Positions 44,366-53,578 of a DNA stretch of 64,000 nt are shown one piece after another. Numbering within the stretch: the first letter of the stretch is position 1; every line of letters starts with the position of its first letter. The notes below the pieces were generated by a model. The model searched no databases. It was not told the DNA's origin and saw only the letters and a program-made list of their open reading frames with translations. Both the position numbers and the translations under genes were made by a program. This DNA is from a bacterium (GTDB lineage: Bacteria > Electryoneota > RPQS01), in contig DASXUQ010000010.1 in assembly GCA_036504735.1 (NCBI GenBank), positions 310,001 to 374,000 of the forward strand. The letters are read 5' to 3'.

Positions 44366-44648
44366 CCCCGGCAAAGACCCCCGCCCCAAATCGTCCGGTG
44401 GTGACTATATGCGGGACCCCCTGCAGATGGGCATCCAGATTGTGGGCGTAACCGCCGCTTTCGGCGGGTTGGGCTGGTGGCTCGACAAACTGCTGCATAC
44501 CTTTCCCTTTCTCATGGCGGCGGGCGCGGTAATCGGATTGTTCGGAATTATGTATCTCACCTATATGCGGCTGCGCGCTTCGGACCAGGACGGAAGTTCT
44601 TCTGCAAAGGATGATGCCGCGCCGCGCGATGGGGGAGAGGGGCGGTGA
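44352..44648 (+). CDS. atpZ: AtpZ/AtpI-family F0F1 ATP synthase assembly protein
   Basis: 98 residues from a TTG 14 bases inside the bactofilin gene; the alternative ATG at 44409 would give 79 residues. Two membrane helices, IVGVTAAFGGLGWWLDKLL and FLMAAGAVIGLFGIMYLTY, separated by a short loop, match the AtpZ pattern. The N-terminus is Pro/Asp-rich. Homologues assist Mg2+ supply or c-ring assembly. The Lys/Asp-rich tail ends in the first codons of the next gene. Confidence 0.75.
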   Translation: MPQPDPGKDPRPKSSGGDYMRDPLQMGIQIVGVTAAFGGLGWWLDKLLHTFPFLMAAGAVIGLFGIMYLTYMRLRASDQDGSSSAKDDAAPRDGGEGR

Positions 44649-44920
44649 TCGCTGTTCTGATCGGTCTGGCTGTGGCGGCCGTCGCCTCCGTTCCGGCCCT
44701 TCTGCTGGCGTGGGGGAGCCGCGACGTCACCGACTTCAAACAAAAGCTCAAGCTCTGGGCTATCGGTCTTGCAATGCGCTTTGCCCTGATCGGCGGAGCT
44801 TTATTTTATCTGTTCACACAGACGCTCGTGGACCGTGTTCCGGTCGTGATCGGCGTCGTCATCGGTTACATCATTTTCTATTCTTTGGAATCCATCGCCA
44901 CTCTGCGCGCAAAAAAATAA
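44645..44920 (+). CDS. atpI: ATP synthase subunit I-like small membrane protein
   Basis: 91 residues, GTG start. Three membrane segments (IAVLIGLAVAAVASVPALLLAW; LWAIGLAMRFALIGGALFYLF; VPVVIGVVIGYIIFYSLES), as in the ATP synthase I (UncI) family that precedes atpB in many operons and helps c-ring assembly. It has little sequence identity to well-known members, so the assignment depends on topology and position between atpZ and atpB. Confidence 0.65.
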   Translation: MIAVLIGLAVAAVASVPALLLAWGSRDVTDFKQKLKLWAIGLAMRFALIGGALFYLFTQTLVDRVPVVIGVVIGYIIFYSLESIATLRAKK

Positions 44921-44923
44921 CGG

Positions 44924-45832
44924 ATGAAACTGCGGCACACTCTACTCTTCGCATTCTTGCTTCTGTTCGGCCTGGTGACGGCTCACGCTCAGTCCCACGC
45001 CGAAGCTCCCGCGTCTGCGCATGAAACCGCGGCCGCCGCGCATGAAGGCGGCCAGATGAGCATCGGTGACAAACTGGTGGAACTGCTCTCCGAGCATCTT
45101 GTCGACGCTCATGAGTTCCAGTTCTTCGGCATGACCGTCCATCTGCCCGAATTCAAGATCGGCCCGTTCGTCTTCATTACCAAGCATCAGGTCTGGTGGG
45201 TGATTGCCTGCCTGCTCGTGCTTCTGGTGGCCCGCATCGCCGGGCGGCAGCGGACGGCCGTTCCCACCGGACTGCGCAATGCCCTCGAAGTAATTGCCGT
45301 CTTTCTGCGCGATGAAGTGCTGCGGCCCAATCTCCATGACCGCGCCGATGCCTTCCTGCCCTATTTCCTCACCCTCTTCACCGCGATTCTGTTCTCCAAC
45401 CTGCTCGGGCTTCTCCCCTGGGGATCGTCGGCCACCGGCAATGTGAATGTCACCGCCGGACTTGCGCTCTGTTCGCTTGGCCTGATGATCGGCATGGGTA
45501 TCCGCCAGCAGGGCTTCGCCAACTTCCTGCATGTCTTCGCTCCTCCCGGAGTCCCCGCCTGGCTGATGCCGCTCATGGTGGTCGTGGAAATCGTCAGTTT
45601 CCTGATCCGCCCCTTCGCGCTGACCATTCGTCTTTTCGCCAACATGCTTGCCGGCCACGCCGTGGTCGCCGTACTGTTCGGCCTTATCGTTGCGCCACTC
45701 TTCGCCTTCCCATCCATCGCAGTCGCTACCGGCGTTACTCTGCTCGAAATCCTTGTGGCCCTGATCCAGTCGTACATCTTCGTGATGCTCACGGCCGTCT
45801 TCATGGGCTTGACCATGCACCCGTCGCACTAA
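44924..45832 (+). CDS. atpB: F0F1 ATP synthase subunit a
   Basis: 302 residues, longer than the usual 240-270 because of an N-terminal extension (about 1-50) starting with a signal-peptide-like KLRHTLLFAFLLLFG and an Ala/His-rich segment, as in some FCB bacteria. The proton half-channels run along the four-helix core; the essential Arg is Arg236 in FALTIRLFANMLAGH. Together with the c-ring it converts ion flow into rotation. No Shine-Dalgarno of note before the ATG, three bases after the previous stop. Confidence 0.96.
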   Translation: MKLRHTLLFAFLLLFGLVTAHAQSHAEAPASAHETAAAAHEGGQMSIGDKLVELLSEHLVDAHEFQFFGMTVHLPEFKIGPFVFITKHQVWWVIACLLVLLVARIAGRQRTAVPTGLRNALEVIAVFLRDEVLRPNLHDRADAFLPYFLTLFTAILFSNLLGLLPWGSSATGNVNVTAGLALCSLGLMIGMGIRQQGFANFLHVFAPPGVPAWLMPLMVVVEIVSFLIRPFALTIRLFANMLAGHAVVAVLFGLIVAPLFAFPSIAVATGVTLLEILVALIQSYIFVMLTAVFMGLTMHPSH

Positions 45833-45873
45833 CGCGTTTAGGGTACGGCTGTGCGAACTTCGATGATCACTGG

Positions 45874-45891
45874 GCGCCACGCTCCCGCGTG
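45874..45891 (+). other. Hairpin in the gap before atpE
   Basis: CACGC (45878-45882) and GCGTG (45887-45891) pair around TCCC. The 12 bases GCGCCACGCTCC at its left are repeated exactly upstream of atpD (54335-54346). It may be a processing or stability element in the atp message. Confidence 0.4.
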
Positions 45892-45945
45892 CTCAGATTT
45901 GCAATTTCCAGTCATTCTCAATAGACAATCAACCGGAGACGTTAG

Positions 45946-46173
<228 letters not shown>

Positions 46174-46234
46174 GCAGTTCATCACGGTCTGCAGGGATCT
46201 TGCTTTGCGGACGCGGATGGTAACCGGGTAAGCT

Positions 46235-46729
46235 ATGGGACTTCAGAATGTCCTCAACATCGAGCCGGGCTCGATTCTGTGGACGATCATAACCTTTCTG
46301 ATCATCGTCTGGGTGATCGCCAAGTTCGGTTGGAAACCGATCCTGTCCGGCCTCAAGGCGCGGGAAGATTCGATTCGCTCGGATCTGGACACCGCCAAGG
46401 CCGAACGCGAGAAGGCGTCCGCCGTGCTCGCCGAATATCAGACCGCGCTCACCGGCATCAAGAAGGAAGCCGCGGAGATCGTCCAGCGCGCTCAGGAATC
46501 TGCCGCGCAGATCGTGGAAGAAGCGCGCGAACAGAGCCGCGAGCAGTCGCGGAAGGAAATCGAACGCGCCAAGGCCGAGATCGAACGCGAAACCGAAGCC
46601 GCCAAAACCGCGCTCCGTGCGCAGGTCGCCGACCTTACCGCGCAAGCCGCCGCCAAACTCATCGGCAGCGTCGTCGATCTCAAGCAACATGAGAAACTCA
46701 TTATGGACGCCTTGAGGGAGGAGCGGTGA
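46235..46729 (+). CDS. atpF: F0F1 ATP synthase subunit b
   Basis: 164 residues. One N-terminal membrane helix (about 8-28, SILWTIITFLIIVWVIAKF) ending in the conserved KFGWKPI, followed by a very long charged helix that forms the peripheral stalk. The Glu/Lys/Ala-rich coiled coil runs to the end. Its stop overlaps the atpH GTG. Confidence 0.95.
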   Translation: MGLQNVLNIEPGSILWTIITFLIIVWVIAKFGWKPILSGLKAREDSIRSDLDTAKAEREKASAVLAEYQTALTGIKKEAAEIVQRAQESAAQIVEEAREQSREQSRKEIERAKAEIERETEAAKTALRAQVADLTAQAAAKLIGSVVDLKQHEKLIMDALREER

Positions 46730-47277
46730 GGCACGCCCCCGGAGCACTCGTCAACCGTTACGCCAAATCTCTCTTTGCCGTCGCCCTTGAAAAAGGCGTG
46801 CTCAAACAGGTGCGCGATGACCTCGAGAACTTCAGCGAGACCTGGCAGGGCGACCCGGAACTGGCCCTGCTGCTCATGAACCCCCGGCTCTCGCAGGACA
46901 AGGTGCGCTCGATTCTCATGGCCATCGCCGACCGTCTGAAGGCCGCCGAACTCACCCGCCATTTCCTCTCGCTGCTGCTGGATAAGGACCGCCTCGATGT
47001 GCTCTATGACATCAGCAAGCGGTTCAATCAGCTCTGGCGCGACCACGAAGGCGAGATTGAAGTCAAGGTCGTCACCGCCATTCCCGTCAGCGAGCTGCTT
47101 CAGACGCAGATTCATGATGTGCTCAAGAGTCAGAGCGGCAAGAAGCCCCTCATCACGTGGGTGCAGGAGCCGGATATCCTCGGCGGCATCGTCGTCCAGT
47201 GGCCCCATAAGATCTTTGATGGATCCCTGGCCCGCAAATTGGAAAACCTGAAAGCGTTCATCGCCCAAGGCGCATAA
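46726..47277 (+). CDS. atpH: F0F1 ATP synthase subunit delta
   Basis: 183 residues, GTG start. An all-helical N-terminal domain (NRYAKSLFAVALEKG) binds the top of F1; the C-terminal part (VKVVTAIPVSELLQ, DILGGIVVQWPHKIFDGSLARKLENLK) binds the b stalk. Subunit delta is called OSCP in mitochondria. Length is standard. It is followed by an 82-base gap with a strong hairpin before atpA. Confidence 0.95.
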   Translation: MRHAPGALVNRYAKSLFAVALEKGVLKQVRDDLENFSETWQGDPELALLLMNPRLSQDKVRSILMAIADRLKAAELTRHFLSLLLDKDRLDVLYDISKRFNQLWRDHEGEIEVKVVTAIPVSELLQTQIHDVLKSQSGKKPLITWVQEPDILGGIVVQWPHKIFDGSLARKLENLKAFIAQGA

Positions 47278-47290
47278 GCAGCTTCGCGGC

Positions 47291-47311
47291 GGCGGGCGCG
47301 GAGCGCCCGCC
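47291..47311 (+). other. Strong GC hairpin between atpH and atpA
   Basis: GGCGGGCGC and GCGCCCGCC form a perfect 9-base-pair stem with a GGA loop, 13 bases after the atpH stop. The following CCTTTC is not a terminator tract. Because atpA must still be expressed, it is more likely an attenuating, processing or stabilising element than a full stop. Confidence 0.55.
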
Positions 47312-47359
47312 CCTTTCAATCGAAAACTTTTGTAATTGGATAAACCCGAACCCGGACAT

Positions 47360-48868
47360 ATGAGAGTCAGACCCGAAGAAATCACCTCCATTCTCAAGGA
47401 TCAGATCGCCGACTACCAAGCCCTCTCGTCCGTCGACGAAGTAGGCCGCGTCGTCTACGTCGGTGACGGTATCGCCCGCGTCTACGGTCTTGAGAAGGTC
47501 ATGTACGGCGAGATGGTGGAATTCACCGGCGGCGTAATGGGCATGGCTCTCAACCTCGAGGAAGACAACGTCGGCTGCGCGCTCTTCGGCAGTGATGCCA
47601 CCATCGAAGAAGGCAGCATCGCCAAGCGTACGGGCCGCGTCGTGCAGGTTCCGGTGGGTGAAGAACTCGTCGGACGCGTCGTCAACCCGCTGGGTATTCC
47701 CCTCGACGGCAAAGGCCCCATTCAGGCCAAAAAGTTTTCCCCCGTCGAACGTCTGGCTACCGGCGTCATTACCCGTCAGCCTGTGAAAGAGCCGCTGCAG
47801 ACCGGTATCAAGGCCATCGACGCCATGGTGCCCATCGGCCGCGGTCAGCGCGAACTCATCATCGGCGACCGCCAGACCGGCAAGACCGCTATTGCCCTTG
47901 ATACCATTATCAATCAGCGCGGCACTGGCGTCATCTGCATTTATGTTGCCATCGGTCAGAAGGGTTCTACGGTCGCCAAGGTGGTCAAGACCCTCGAAGA
48001 CAACGGTGCCATGGACCACACGATTATTGTGTCGTCCACCGCCGTCGAACCCGCTCCCATCCAGTTCCTCGCGCCGTACAGCGGCTGCGCTATGGGCGAG
48101 TTCTTCCGTGACAGTGGCCGCCACGCCTGCTGCGTCTATGACGATTTGACCAAACATGCCTGGGCCTATCGCCAGCTTTCCCTGCTGCTGCGCCGGCCGC
48201 CGGGCCGCGAAGCCTACCCGGGCGACATTTTCTATTTGCACTCCCGCCTGCTCGAGCGCGCGGCCAAGCTGAACGACGCCCTCGGCGGCGGTTCGCTGAC
48301 GGCGCTGCCCATCATCGAAACTCAGGCCGGTGACGTGTCCGCCTACATTCCGACCAACGTAATCTCCATCACCGACGGTCAGATTTTCCTTGAGTCCGAA
48401 CTCTTCTATTCCGGCATCCGTCCCGCCATCAACGTCGGCATTTCGGTATCGCGCGTCGGCGGCAACGCCCAGATCAAGGCCATGCGTCAGGTCGGCGGCT
48501 CGCTGCGGATCGACCTCGCGCAGTACCGCGAACTGGCGGCCTTCGCGCAGTTCGGTTCCGATCTCGACAAGGCCACCATCGCCCAGCTCACCCGTGGCCA
48601 GCGCCTGACCGACGTGCTGAAGCAGGGACAGTTCGCGCCGTGGCCCGTTGAAGAGCAGGTCGCCGAGCTGTGGGTCGCTACCCGCGGCTACATGGACGAC
48701 GTGCCCATCGATGATCTCAAGCGATTCGAGACCGACCTCATGAAGTACATCCGCAGCGCCGGCAAGCCCGTGCTGGAAGAGATCAAGCAGAAGAAGGCGC
48801 TTGACAAGGAACTCGAGGGTAAACTCGGCGCTCTCGTCCAGGATTTCAAAGCCACGTGGGGAAAGTAG
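47360..48868 (+). CDS. atpA: F0F1 ATP synthase subunit alpha
   Basis: 502 residues. Non-catalytic nucleotide-binding subunit. Walker A GDRQTGKT is at 169-176; other hallmarks are [44 protein letters not shown]-type segment split across the nucleotide site, and the Arg-finger context [14 protein letters not shown]. The ATG at 47360 gives the classical N-terminus [15 protein letters not shown]; a TTG eight codons earlier is less likely. Confidence 0.98.
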   Translation: MRVRPEEITSILKDQIADYQALSSVDEVGRVVYVGDGIARVYGLEKVMYGEMVEFTGGVMGMALNLEEDNVGCALFGSDATIEEGSIAKRTGRVVQVPVGEELVGRVVNPLGIPLDGKGPIQAKKFSPVERLATGVITRQPVKEPLQTGIKAIDAMVPIGRGQRELIIGDRQTGKTAIALDTIINQRGTGVICIYVAIGQKGSTVAKVVKTLEDNGAMDHTIIVSSTAVEPAPIQFLAPYSGCAMGEFFRDSGRHACCVYDDLTKHAWAYRQLSLLLRRPPGREAYPGDIFYLHSRLLERAAKLNDALGGGSLTALPIIETQAGDVSAYIPTNVISITDGQIFLESELFYSGIRPAINVGISVSRVGGNAQIKAMRQVGGSLRIDLAQYRELAAFAQFGSDLDKATIAQLTRGQRLTDVLKQGQFAPWPVEEQVAELWVATRGYMDDVPIDDLKRFETDLMKYIRSAGKPVLEEIKQKKALDKELEGKLGALVQDFKATWGK

Positions 48869-48881
48869 CCGCACAGCAGGC

Positions 48882-50171
48882 ATGAGACGTTCACCCGGCA
48901 TGCATTCCGGTTTGCAAAACTGGATGCTCGCCTTCCTGCTGCTGCTCGGGGCCTTCCTCTGGCAGCGTACCGCCTTCCCCCTGTGGATGGTGGATATTTT
49001 CCCGCAACAGCTTGGCGCCTATTTCTATAAGCATGGGCAGGCGGAGTGGATGTACACTCCGGTCCATCTTAATGCGGAATGGGTGGCGCACCGCGCGCCC
49101 GTCGCAACGCAGCTCGGTGCGGAAGGGGACCCCAACACGTTCCTCTATCCGCCCTTCGTCGCTGCCATGCTCTCGCCGGTCTGTGAAGCCCCCGCCACTC
49201 TTTGGCGTAATGTGCTCTTCGGCATCAATGTCTTTCTGATCTTTGTCATCGCCTACCAGATCCTGTTGCTGACTACGTTCCAGCGCAACGGACGCGCGTA
49301 TTTCTGGGCGCTCGCGCTGGTGCTGCTCTGTTACCCGCTGGCCCGTGCCACCAAGCTCGGCCAGATCGTGCCACTGCTATCGGCCCTGACATGGATGGGG
49401 CTGCTCGCCATGCGCCGCGAACGAGTCATATTGGCCGGCGTCACTCTGGGGTTTGTCAGCGCGGTAAAGATCTTTCCCCTCGCGCTGCTGCTGCTGCCGC
49501 TGTTCGGCAAACGGTACAAGCTCACCGGCGTATGGCTGGGCACGGTCGCCGCCATCTACGGAACCGCGCTGGTAACCATGGGCCTTCCCGTCCATCTTTA
49601 CTGGTGGGAAGTCATGCGCGAATTCAGCGGCCTTGTGCAGCCGTTCTTCGGCAATCAGGCTCCGCTGGGCTGGTTCGTCCGCCTGTTCTATCATCGCGGC
49701 TGGATTGAAGTTGTTCCCTTTACGACCCCGCTGCTGGATACGCTCCGGCTGGTGAGCCTTGGAGTTTTCCTCGGCCTCACCGTCATCGTGCTTTGGACCA
49801 TACGCTATCGCATCTTTGGCCGCGAGTTTGCGCTGGCGGCGGGACTGCTGCTGAGTGGCGTGCATCTGGCGCTGCCCGTGATGTGGGAACACTACTGGGT
49901 CTTTGTTCTGCCCACGCTCGGTTGGGCCATCCACGATGCCTGGCAAAAACGGGACAGCCGGTTCTGGAATGTGTGGCTCGCCGTCGCCGCGTTCTTCTTC
50001 CTGATGAAGCTGACGCATTTCTACGGCGACTCGACGGTGGGCGAAATCCTGTCCGGCAGTCAGATGTGGGGCATGCTCCTGCTCTGGGTGTGGTTTCTGC
50101 GCCGCGCGCTGCTGACTGCAACGTCTGTGGACATAGCCGGGAAGGTGACGGCTCGTGAAAGCATTTCTTGA
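48882..50171 (+). CDS. GT87-type (DUF2029) integral membrane glycosyltransferase-like protein, copy 1
   Basis: 429 residues with about ten membrane helices. The pattern resembles GT87/DUF2029 polyprenol-phosphate-mannose-dependent mannosyltransferases: an acidic first loop after TM1, FLYPPFVAAMLSPV, LARATKLGQIVPLLSAL, and GFVSAVKIFPLALLLLP. In that family a conserved early Asp/Glu is catalytic; DIF in the first loop is a candidate. Substrate is unknown. The gene sits between atpA and atpG, starting 13 bases after atpA, and overlaps its paralogue by 17 bases. The start could also be the ATG six codons later. Such genes are not part of the ATP synthase. Confidence 0.78.
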   Translation: MRRSPGMHSGLQNWMLAFLLLLGAFLWQRTAFPLWMVDIFPQQLGAYFYKHGQAEWMYTPVHLNAEWVAHRAPVATQLGAEGDPNTFLYPPFVAAMLSPVCEAPATLWRNVLFGINVFLIFVIAYQILLLTTFQRNGRAYFWALALVLLCYPLARATKLGQIVPLLSALTWMGLLAMRRERVILAGVTLGFVSAVKIFPLALLLLPLFGKRYKLTGVWLGTVAAIYGTALVTMGLPVHLYWWEVMREFSGLVQPFFGNQAPLGWFVRLFYHRGWIEVVPFTTPLLDTLRLVSLGVFLGLTVIVLWTIRYRIFGREFALAAGLLLSGVHLALPVMWEHYWVFVLPTLGWAIHDAWQKRDSRFWNVWLAVAAFFFLMKLTHFYGDSTVGEILSGSQMWGMLLLWVWFLRRALLTATSVDIAGKVTARESIS

Positions 50172-51378
50172 ATGGGTGCTGCTTGCTCTTGCCCTTCTTC
50201 AGTTCCTGCATGAAGGTCTGCCGCCGGGAAATGCCGACCTGATTTCCGTGCAGTCGCTGGCCATCGATCTTTCGCATAACGAGCCGCGCTTCCTGTATCC
50301 CGGATACGGATTCGAGCGCAACGATGAATGGGTCGCGCATCACGAAGCCAATCTGCGCAGCGTCGGACAGCCCAAGCTTGAACCCAACTGGTGCTTCTAC
50401 CCGCCGCTGATTCCATTCCTGCTTACCCCGATTGCCGGCGCGAGCGTGAACTCGTGGCGCATGGTGTGGGGCGTGCTACAGCTGTTGCTGCTCGTCGCTT
50501 TCGCCGAAGTGACGGTGCGCCTCCTCGTAAAGAGCGGTGCAACGCCGTCGCCGCACCGGGTTCTGATTTACGCGCTGATCTTCGGCTGCTATCCCGTGGA
50601 GCGGGCTGTGGCGCTGGGGCAGACCAGCATTTTGATTGCCCTGCTGCTCTGGATTGGCATCTACGCCCGGATGCTGAATAAACAGATTCCCGCGGCGCTG
50701 TCCATCGGTTTCGCCGTCTTCGTCAAGCCGTTCCTTGCGCTGACCGAACTCGTGAATCTTGCCCGCCGGAAGACGCGAGTCGCACTGATGTCATGGGGCG
50801 TCGTCTTCGGTTTGCTGCTTCTGTCGATCATCGCCGTCGGTGTTGCCGCGCACATCGAATACTGGAATCTGCTGCGCACCTTGTCCACGTCTTTAACCGC
50901 GTATGCGGGCAATCAGAGTCTGCTCGCGGGATTCCTGCGGTTCTTTTCCGCTTTGCCGGTGATGGATTACGGCTTTCAGTTCAGCCCCGGCCTTGCGCTG
51001 GCGGGCCGCTTTCTGGCCGTTATCATCCTTGGCGTCGCCGCCTGGGCGCAATGGACGTCGCGCGAGGTTCACGCGCTGGCCGCTACAGGGTTATGGATTT
51101 CCGCGTCCCTGCTCGCATTGCCCATTTCGTGGGAACATCACCTGCTGTTTCTGCTCCCGGCTATCGCATACCTTTGGACCGCCCGCTGGAATGAAACCGG
51201 CTATGCGCTGCTCGGCGCGGCCACGCTCTGCATCTGCCTGTCCGTCACTGCCCTTTACGGCGACACTTTTTCCGGCAGGGTGGCCGCATCCGTTCCGCTG
51301 TTCGGCGATCTGATGGTATTCGTTTTTCTTGTCACAATGCATGTTCGGCCCCGCGCCTTCACGCGCGTTCACGTTTGA
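50155..51378 (+). CDS. GT87-type (DUF2029) integral membrane glycosyltransferase-like protein, copy 2
   Basis: 407 residues, GTG start, paralogous to the preceding gene: FYPPLIPFLLTPIAG, VERAVALGQTSILIALLLW and SIGFAVFVKPFLAL align with the same segments of copy 1. About nine or ten membrane helices are present. The two copies are strongly diverged, so the duplication is old. It ends 15 bases before atpG, which has its own strong Shine-Dalgarno sequence GGAGAGG, so the pair is likely transcribed with the atp genes. Donor and acceptor are unknown. Confidence 0.78.
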   Translation: MKAFLEWVLLALALLQFLHEGLPPGNADLISVQSLAIDLSHNEPRFLYPGYGFERNDEWVAHHEANLRSVGQPKLEPNWCFYPPLIPFLLTPIAGASVNSWRMVWGVLQLLLLVAFAEVTVRLLVKSGATPSPHRVLIYALIFGCYPVERAVALGQTSILIALLLWIGIYARMLNKQIPAALSIGFAVFVKPFLALTELVNLARRKTRVALMSWGVVFGLLLLSIIAVGVAAHIEYWNLLRTLSTSLTAYAGNQSLLAGFLRFFSALPVMDYGFQFSPGLALAGRFLAVIILGVAAWAQWTSREVHALAATGLWISASLLALPISWEHHLLFLLPAIAYLWTARWNETGYALLGAATLCICLSVTALYGDTFSGRVAASVPLFGDLMVFVFLVTMHVRPRAFTRVHV

Positions 51379-51393
51379 GCTTCGGAGAGGTTT

Positions 51394-52254
51394 GTGTCCG
51401 GTCTTAAGATCATTAAACGCCGCATCAAGAGCATCCAGTCCACGCAGCAGATTACGCGCGTGATGAAAATGGTTGCGGCGGCCAAGCTCAAGCGGGCGCA
51501 GGAGAATATTATCAAGGCGCGCCCCTACTCGCTGCGCCTGCGCCGTGTGATCCGCGAACTCTCCACTCGCGTGGATCGCGACCTTCATCCGCTGCTTCAT
51601 CTGCCCGAGCCCGCCGGGAAGATCGGTATCGTCATCGTGACGGGTGACCGCGGACTGGCCGGAGCCTTCAACACCAACATCATGCGCCGCGCCGGGCGGT
51701 TGATCGAAGAGCGCGCGGGCACCGATGTGCAGCTCGTCACCGTGGGCCGCAAGGCCACCGAGTTTTATGCCAAGCGCGGTCCGGACGTCATCGAAAAGAT
51801 GTCGGGCTTCTTCAACACCCTCGAGTTTGCCCACGCCGTGCAGCTCGGCAATGTGCTGATCGAGCGCTTCGTGCAGCAGGATCTCGACCGTGTGTTCGTC
51901 GTCTACAATGAGTTCAAGTCGGCAATCGCGCAGAACGTCGTGGTGGAGCAGCTTCTGCCCATCGTTCCCGATCCCGCCGACGAGCATGTCTACTCCTCCG
52001 ACATCATCTATGAACCGTCGGAAGCCCGGATTCTCGATTCCATCCTGCCGCTGTTTGTCAAGGTGCAGGTGTGGCGAGTGCTCCTCGAATCCTTCGCCGC
52101 CGAAATGGGCGCGCGCATGACCGCGATGGAGAACGCAACTCAAAACGCGCAGGAGCTGATCGAGTCCCTGACCCTTACCTATAACAAGGCGCGTCAGGCG
52201 GCGATTACGCGCGAAATTCTTGAAGTGGTATCGGGCGCGGAAAGCCTCCGCTAA
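51394..52254 (+). CDS. atpG: F0F1 ATP synthase subunit gamma
   Basis: 286 residues, GTG start. The central rotor shaft: the N-terminal helix GLKIIKRRIKSIQSTQQITR and the C-terminal helix with ENATQNAQELIESLTLTYNK form the coiled coil, around a Rossmann-like middle domain with VTGDRGLAGAFNTN. Length is typical. It is separated from atpA by two unrelated membrane proteins, and from atpD by three more unrelated genes. GGAGAGG precedes the start, consistent with independent ribosome loading. Confidence 0.97.
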   Translation: MSGLKIIKRRIKSIQSTQQITRVMKMVAAAKLKRAQENIIKARPYSLRLRRVIRELSTRVDRDLHPLLHLPEPAGKIGIVIVTGDRGLAGAFNTNIMRRAGRLIEERAGTDVQLVTVGRKATEFYAKRGPDVIEKMSGFFNTLEFAHAVQLGNVLIERFVQQDLDRVFVVYNEFKSAIAQNVVVEQLLPIVPDPADEHVYSSDIIYEPSEARILDSILPLFVKVQVWRVLLESFAAEMGARMTAMENATQNAQELIESLTLTYNKARQAAITREILEVVSGAESLR

Positions 52255-52267
52255 CCGCCGCACAGCG

Positions 52268-52975
52268 GTGAAATCCCGATCCCTTCCCCTGAGTTCCCTT
52301 GATGCAGATGACGCGGCGGGGCATCTGGCGAATCTGCTGGGATCTCTCGCACCTGTTCCTCAGACGGTGCTGCTCATCGCGGACAATTATCACCCGCTGC
52401 TGAGGAAACTGAAACGCCGCCTGCCCAACGTGGCCTGGCGGACGCTTTCGGAACCCGTCGCGCCGGCGGAGCCCTTTAGGCTGCCGCTGGCGGATCGCGA
52501 AACGGATGCGGTCGTCGTCGTAGATGTCATTGCATCGCTGCCGCGCGAACGCAGGCCAGGCCTCGTTCGCGAGGCCCTGCGAATTGCTCGCCGGGATGCG
52601 CTGATCGCCGCACCCCTCGGCACGGACCTTCAGCGGCTCATTGAAGAGAGCCTCACGCGCTTTCACCGTCAGCTTCTGGGCACGGATCACCCGTGGCTTG
52701 CGGCACACCTGGCCTTCGGCTTGCCGACTCCCGACGAAGCGTTCTCCTGGGTGAGGCACGGTGAAGACGCGGACATGTTCTATGCAGGAGATGTCATCGC
52801 TTACCAGCGGATGGCGGAGCACGTAATTCGTTCCGCGCCGTCGGGTCACATAGCCACTCTCCTCGCGCAAGTCTCTAAGCACTTACTGTTTATAACCGGG
52901 CGTACGGAACTGGATCTCGAGACCGTTCCGATGCGCCGTCACCGCAGATTGTATTTGCACCTTAGAAGGGCGTAG
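52268..52975 (+). CDS. Protein of unknown function resembling a degenerate class I SAM methyltransferase
   Basis: 235 residues from the GTG at 52268; a TTG at 52220 inside atpG is an alternative. The central stretch, TDAVVVVDVIASLPRERR then LVREALRIARRDALIAAPLG, resembles motifs post-I to III of Methyltransferase_11 proteins (DVIEHLP...EALRVLKPGG...). The glycine-rich SAM loop expected before it is replaced by TVLLIADNYHPLLRK, so SAM binding is doubtful. A C-terminal part contains MAEHVIRSAPSGHIATLLAQ. No close family is recognised. It lies 13 bases after atpG and 5 bases before the NYN gene, so the three likely form a unit. Confidence 0.55.
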   Translation: MKSRSLPLSSLDADDAAGHLANLLGSLAPVPQTVLLIADNYHPLLRKLKRRLPNVAWRTLSEPVAPAEPFRLPLADRETDAVVVVDVIASLPRERRPGLVREALRIARRDALIAAPLGTDLQRLIEESLTRFHRQLLGTDHPWLAAHLAFGLPTPDEAFSWVRHGEDADMFYAGDVIAYQRMAEHVIRSAPSGHIATLLAQVSKHLLFITGRTELDLETVPMRRHRRLYLHLRRA

Positions 52976-52980
52976 ATCAC

Positions 52981-53547
52981 ATGGCATACGTAGGCGGAAG
53001 AAGACGCGTGTCCATCTTCGTAGATGGCGCGAACATGTTCTACACGCAGAAGAAAGGCCTCGGATGGTTTTTCGATCCGGCCAAGCTTCTGAAAGTGCTG
53101 AAAAGCGACGATGAATTGACGGATGCATACTGGTATATGGGGCTGAAGCAGCCGCCCGATCCTCGCGACGAAAATTTCGTACGCTTCCTCGCCTATGCGG
53201 GGTACGTTGTCCGCACCAAAGGCTTGAAAACTATTTATGATTCCGAGACCGGCGAAACCACGCAGAAGGCTAACCTCGACGTGGAAATCGTCATGGACAT
53301 GTTTAATACCGTTGAGAATTACGATAAGGCGATATTACTTTCCGGTGACGGGGATTTCGAGCGCGCGCTCGAACTCCTTCGCTCCCGCGGCAAGCAAATC
53401 ACCGTGGTCTCCACCCAGAACTGGATTGCCGCCGAACTGCGCATGGCGGTAGGCTCGCACTTCCTCGATCTGCAGGACATGCGCGACAAAATCGAGCGCA
53501 CGGATCGCATGCCCCCGCCGCCTCCGGTGACGGATTCCCGTAGCTGA
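52981..53547 (+). CDS. NYN-domain (LabA/DUF88-type) PIN-like ribonuclease candidate
   Basis: 188 residues. The NYN fold is visible: the first strand with Asp15 and Asn18 in IFVDGANMFY, the acidic pair Asp100 and Asp106 in LDVEIVMDMF, and Asp123/Asp125 in LLSGDGDFERAL. These positions form the metal site of the NYN/PIN superfamily. The Lys/Arg-rich central part (GLKTIYDSETGETTQKAN) would face RNA. A Pro-rich tail ends the protein. Members act as RNases in RNA turnover or are catalytically silent; here the acidic residues are complete. Located between atpG and atpD. Confidence 0.86.
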   Translation: MAYVGGRRRVSIFVDGANMFYTQKKGLGWFFDPAKLLKVLKSDDELTDAYWYMGLKQPPDPRDENFVRFLAYAGYVVRTKGLKTIYDSETGETTQKANLDVEIVMDMFNTVENYDKAILLSGDGDFERALELLRSRGKQITVVSTQNWIAAELRMAVGSHFLDLQDMRDKIERTDRMPPPPPVTDSRS

Positions 53548-53578
53548 GGATCACCTGACGGACACTCCATCCACCGTT

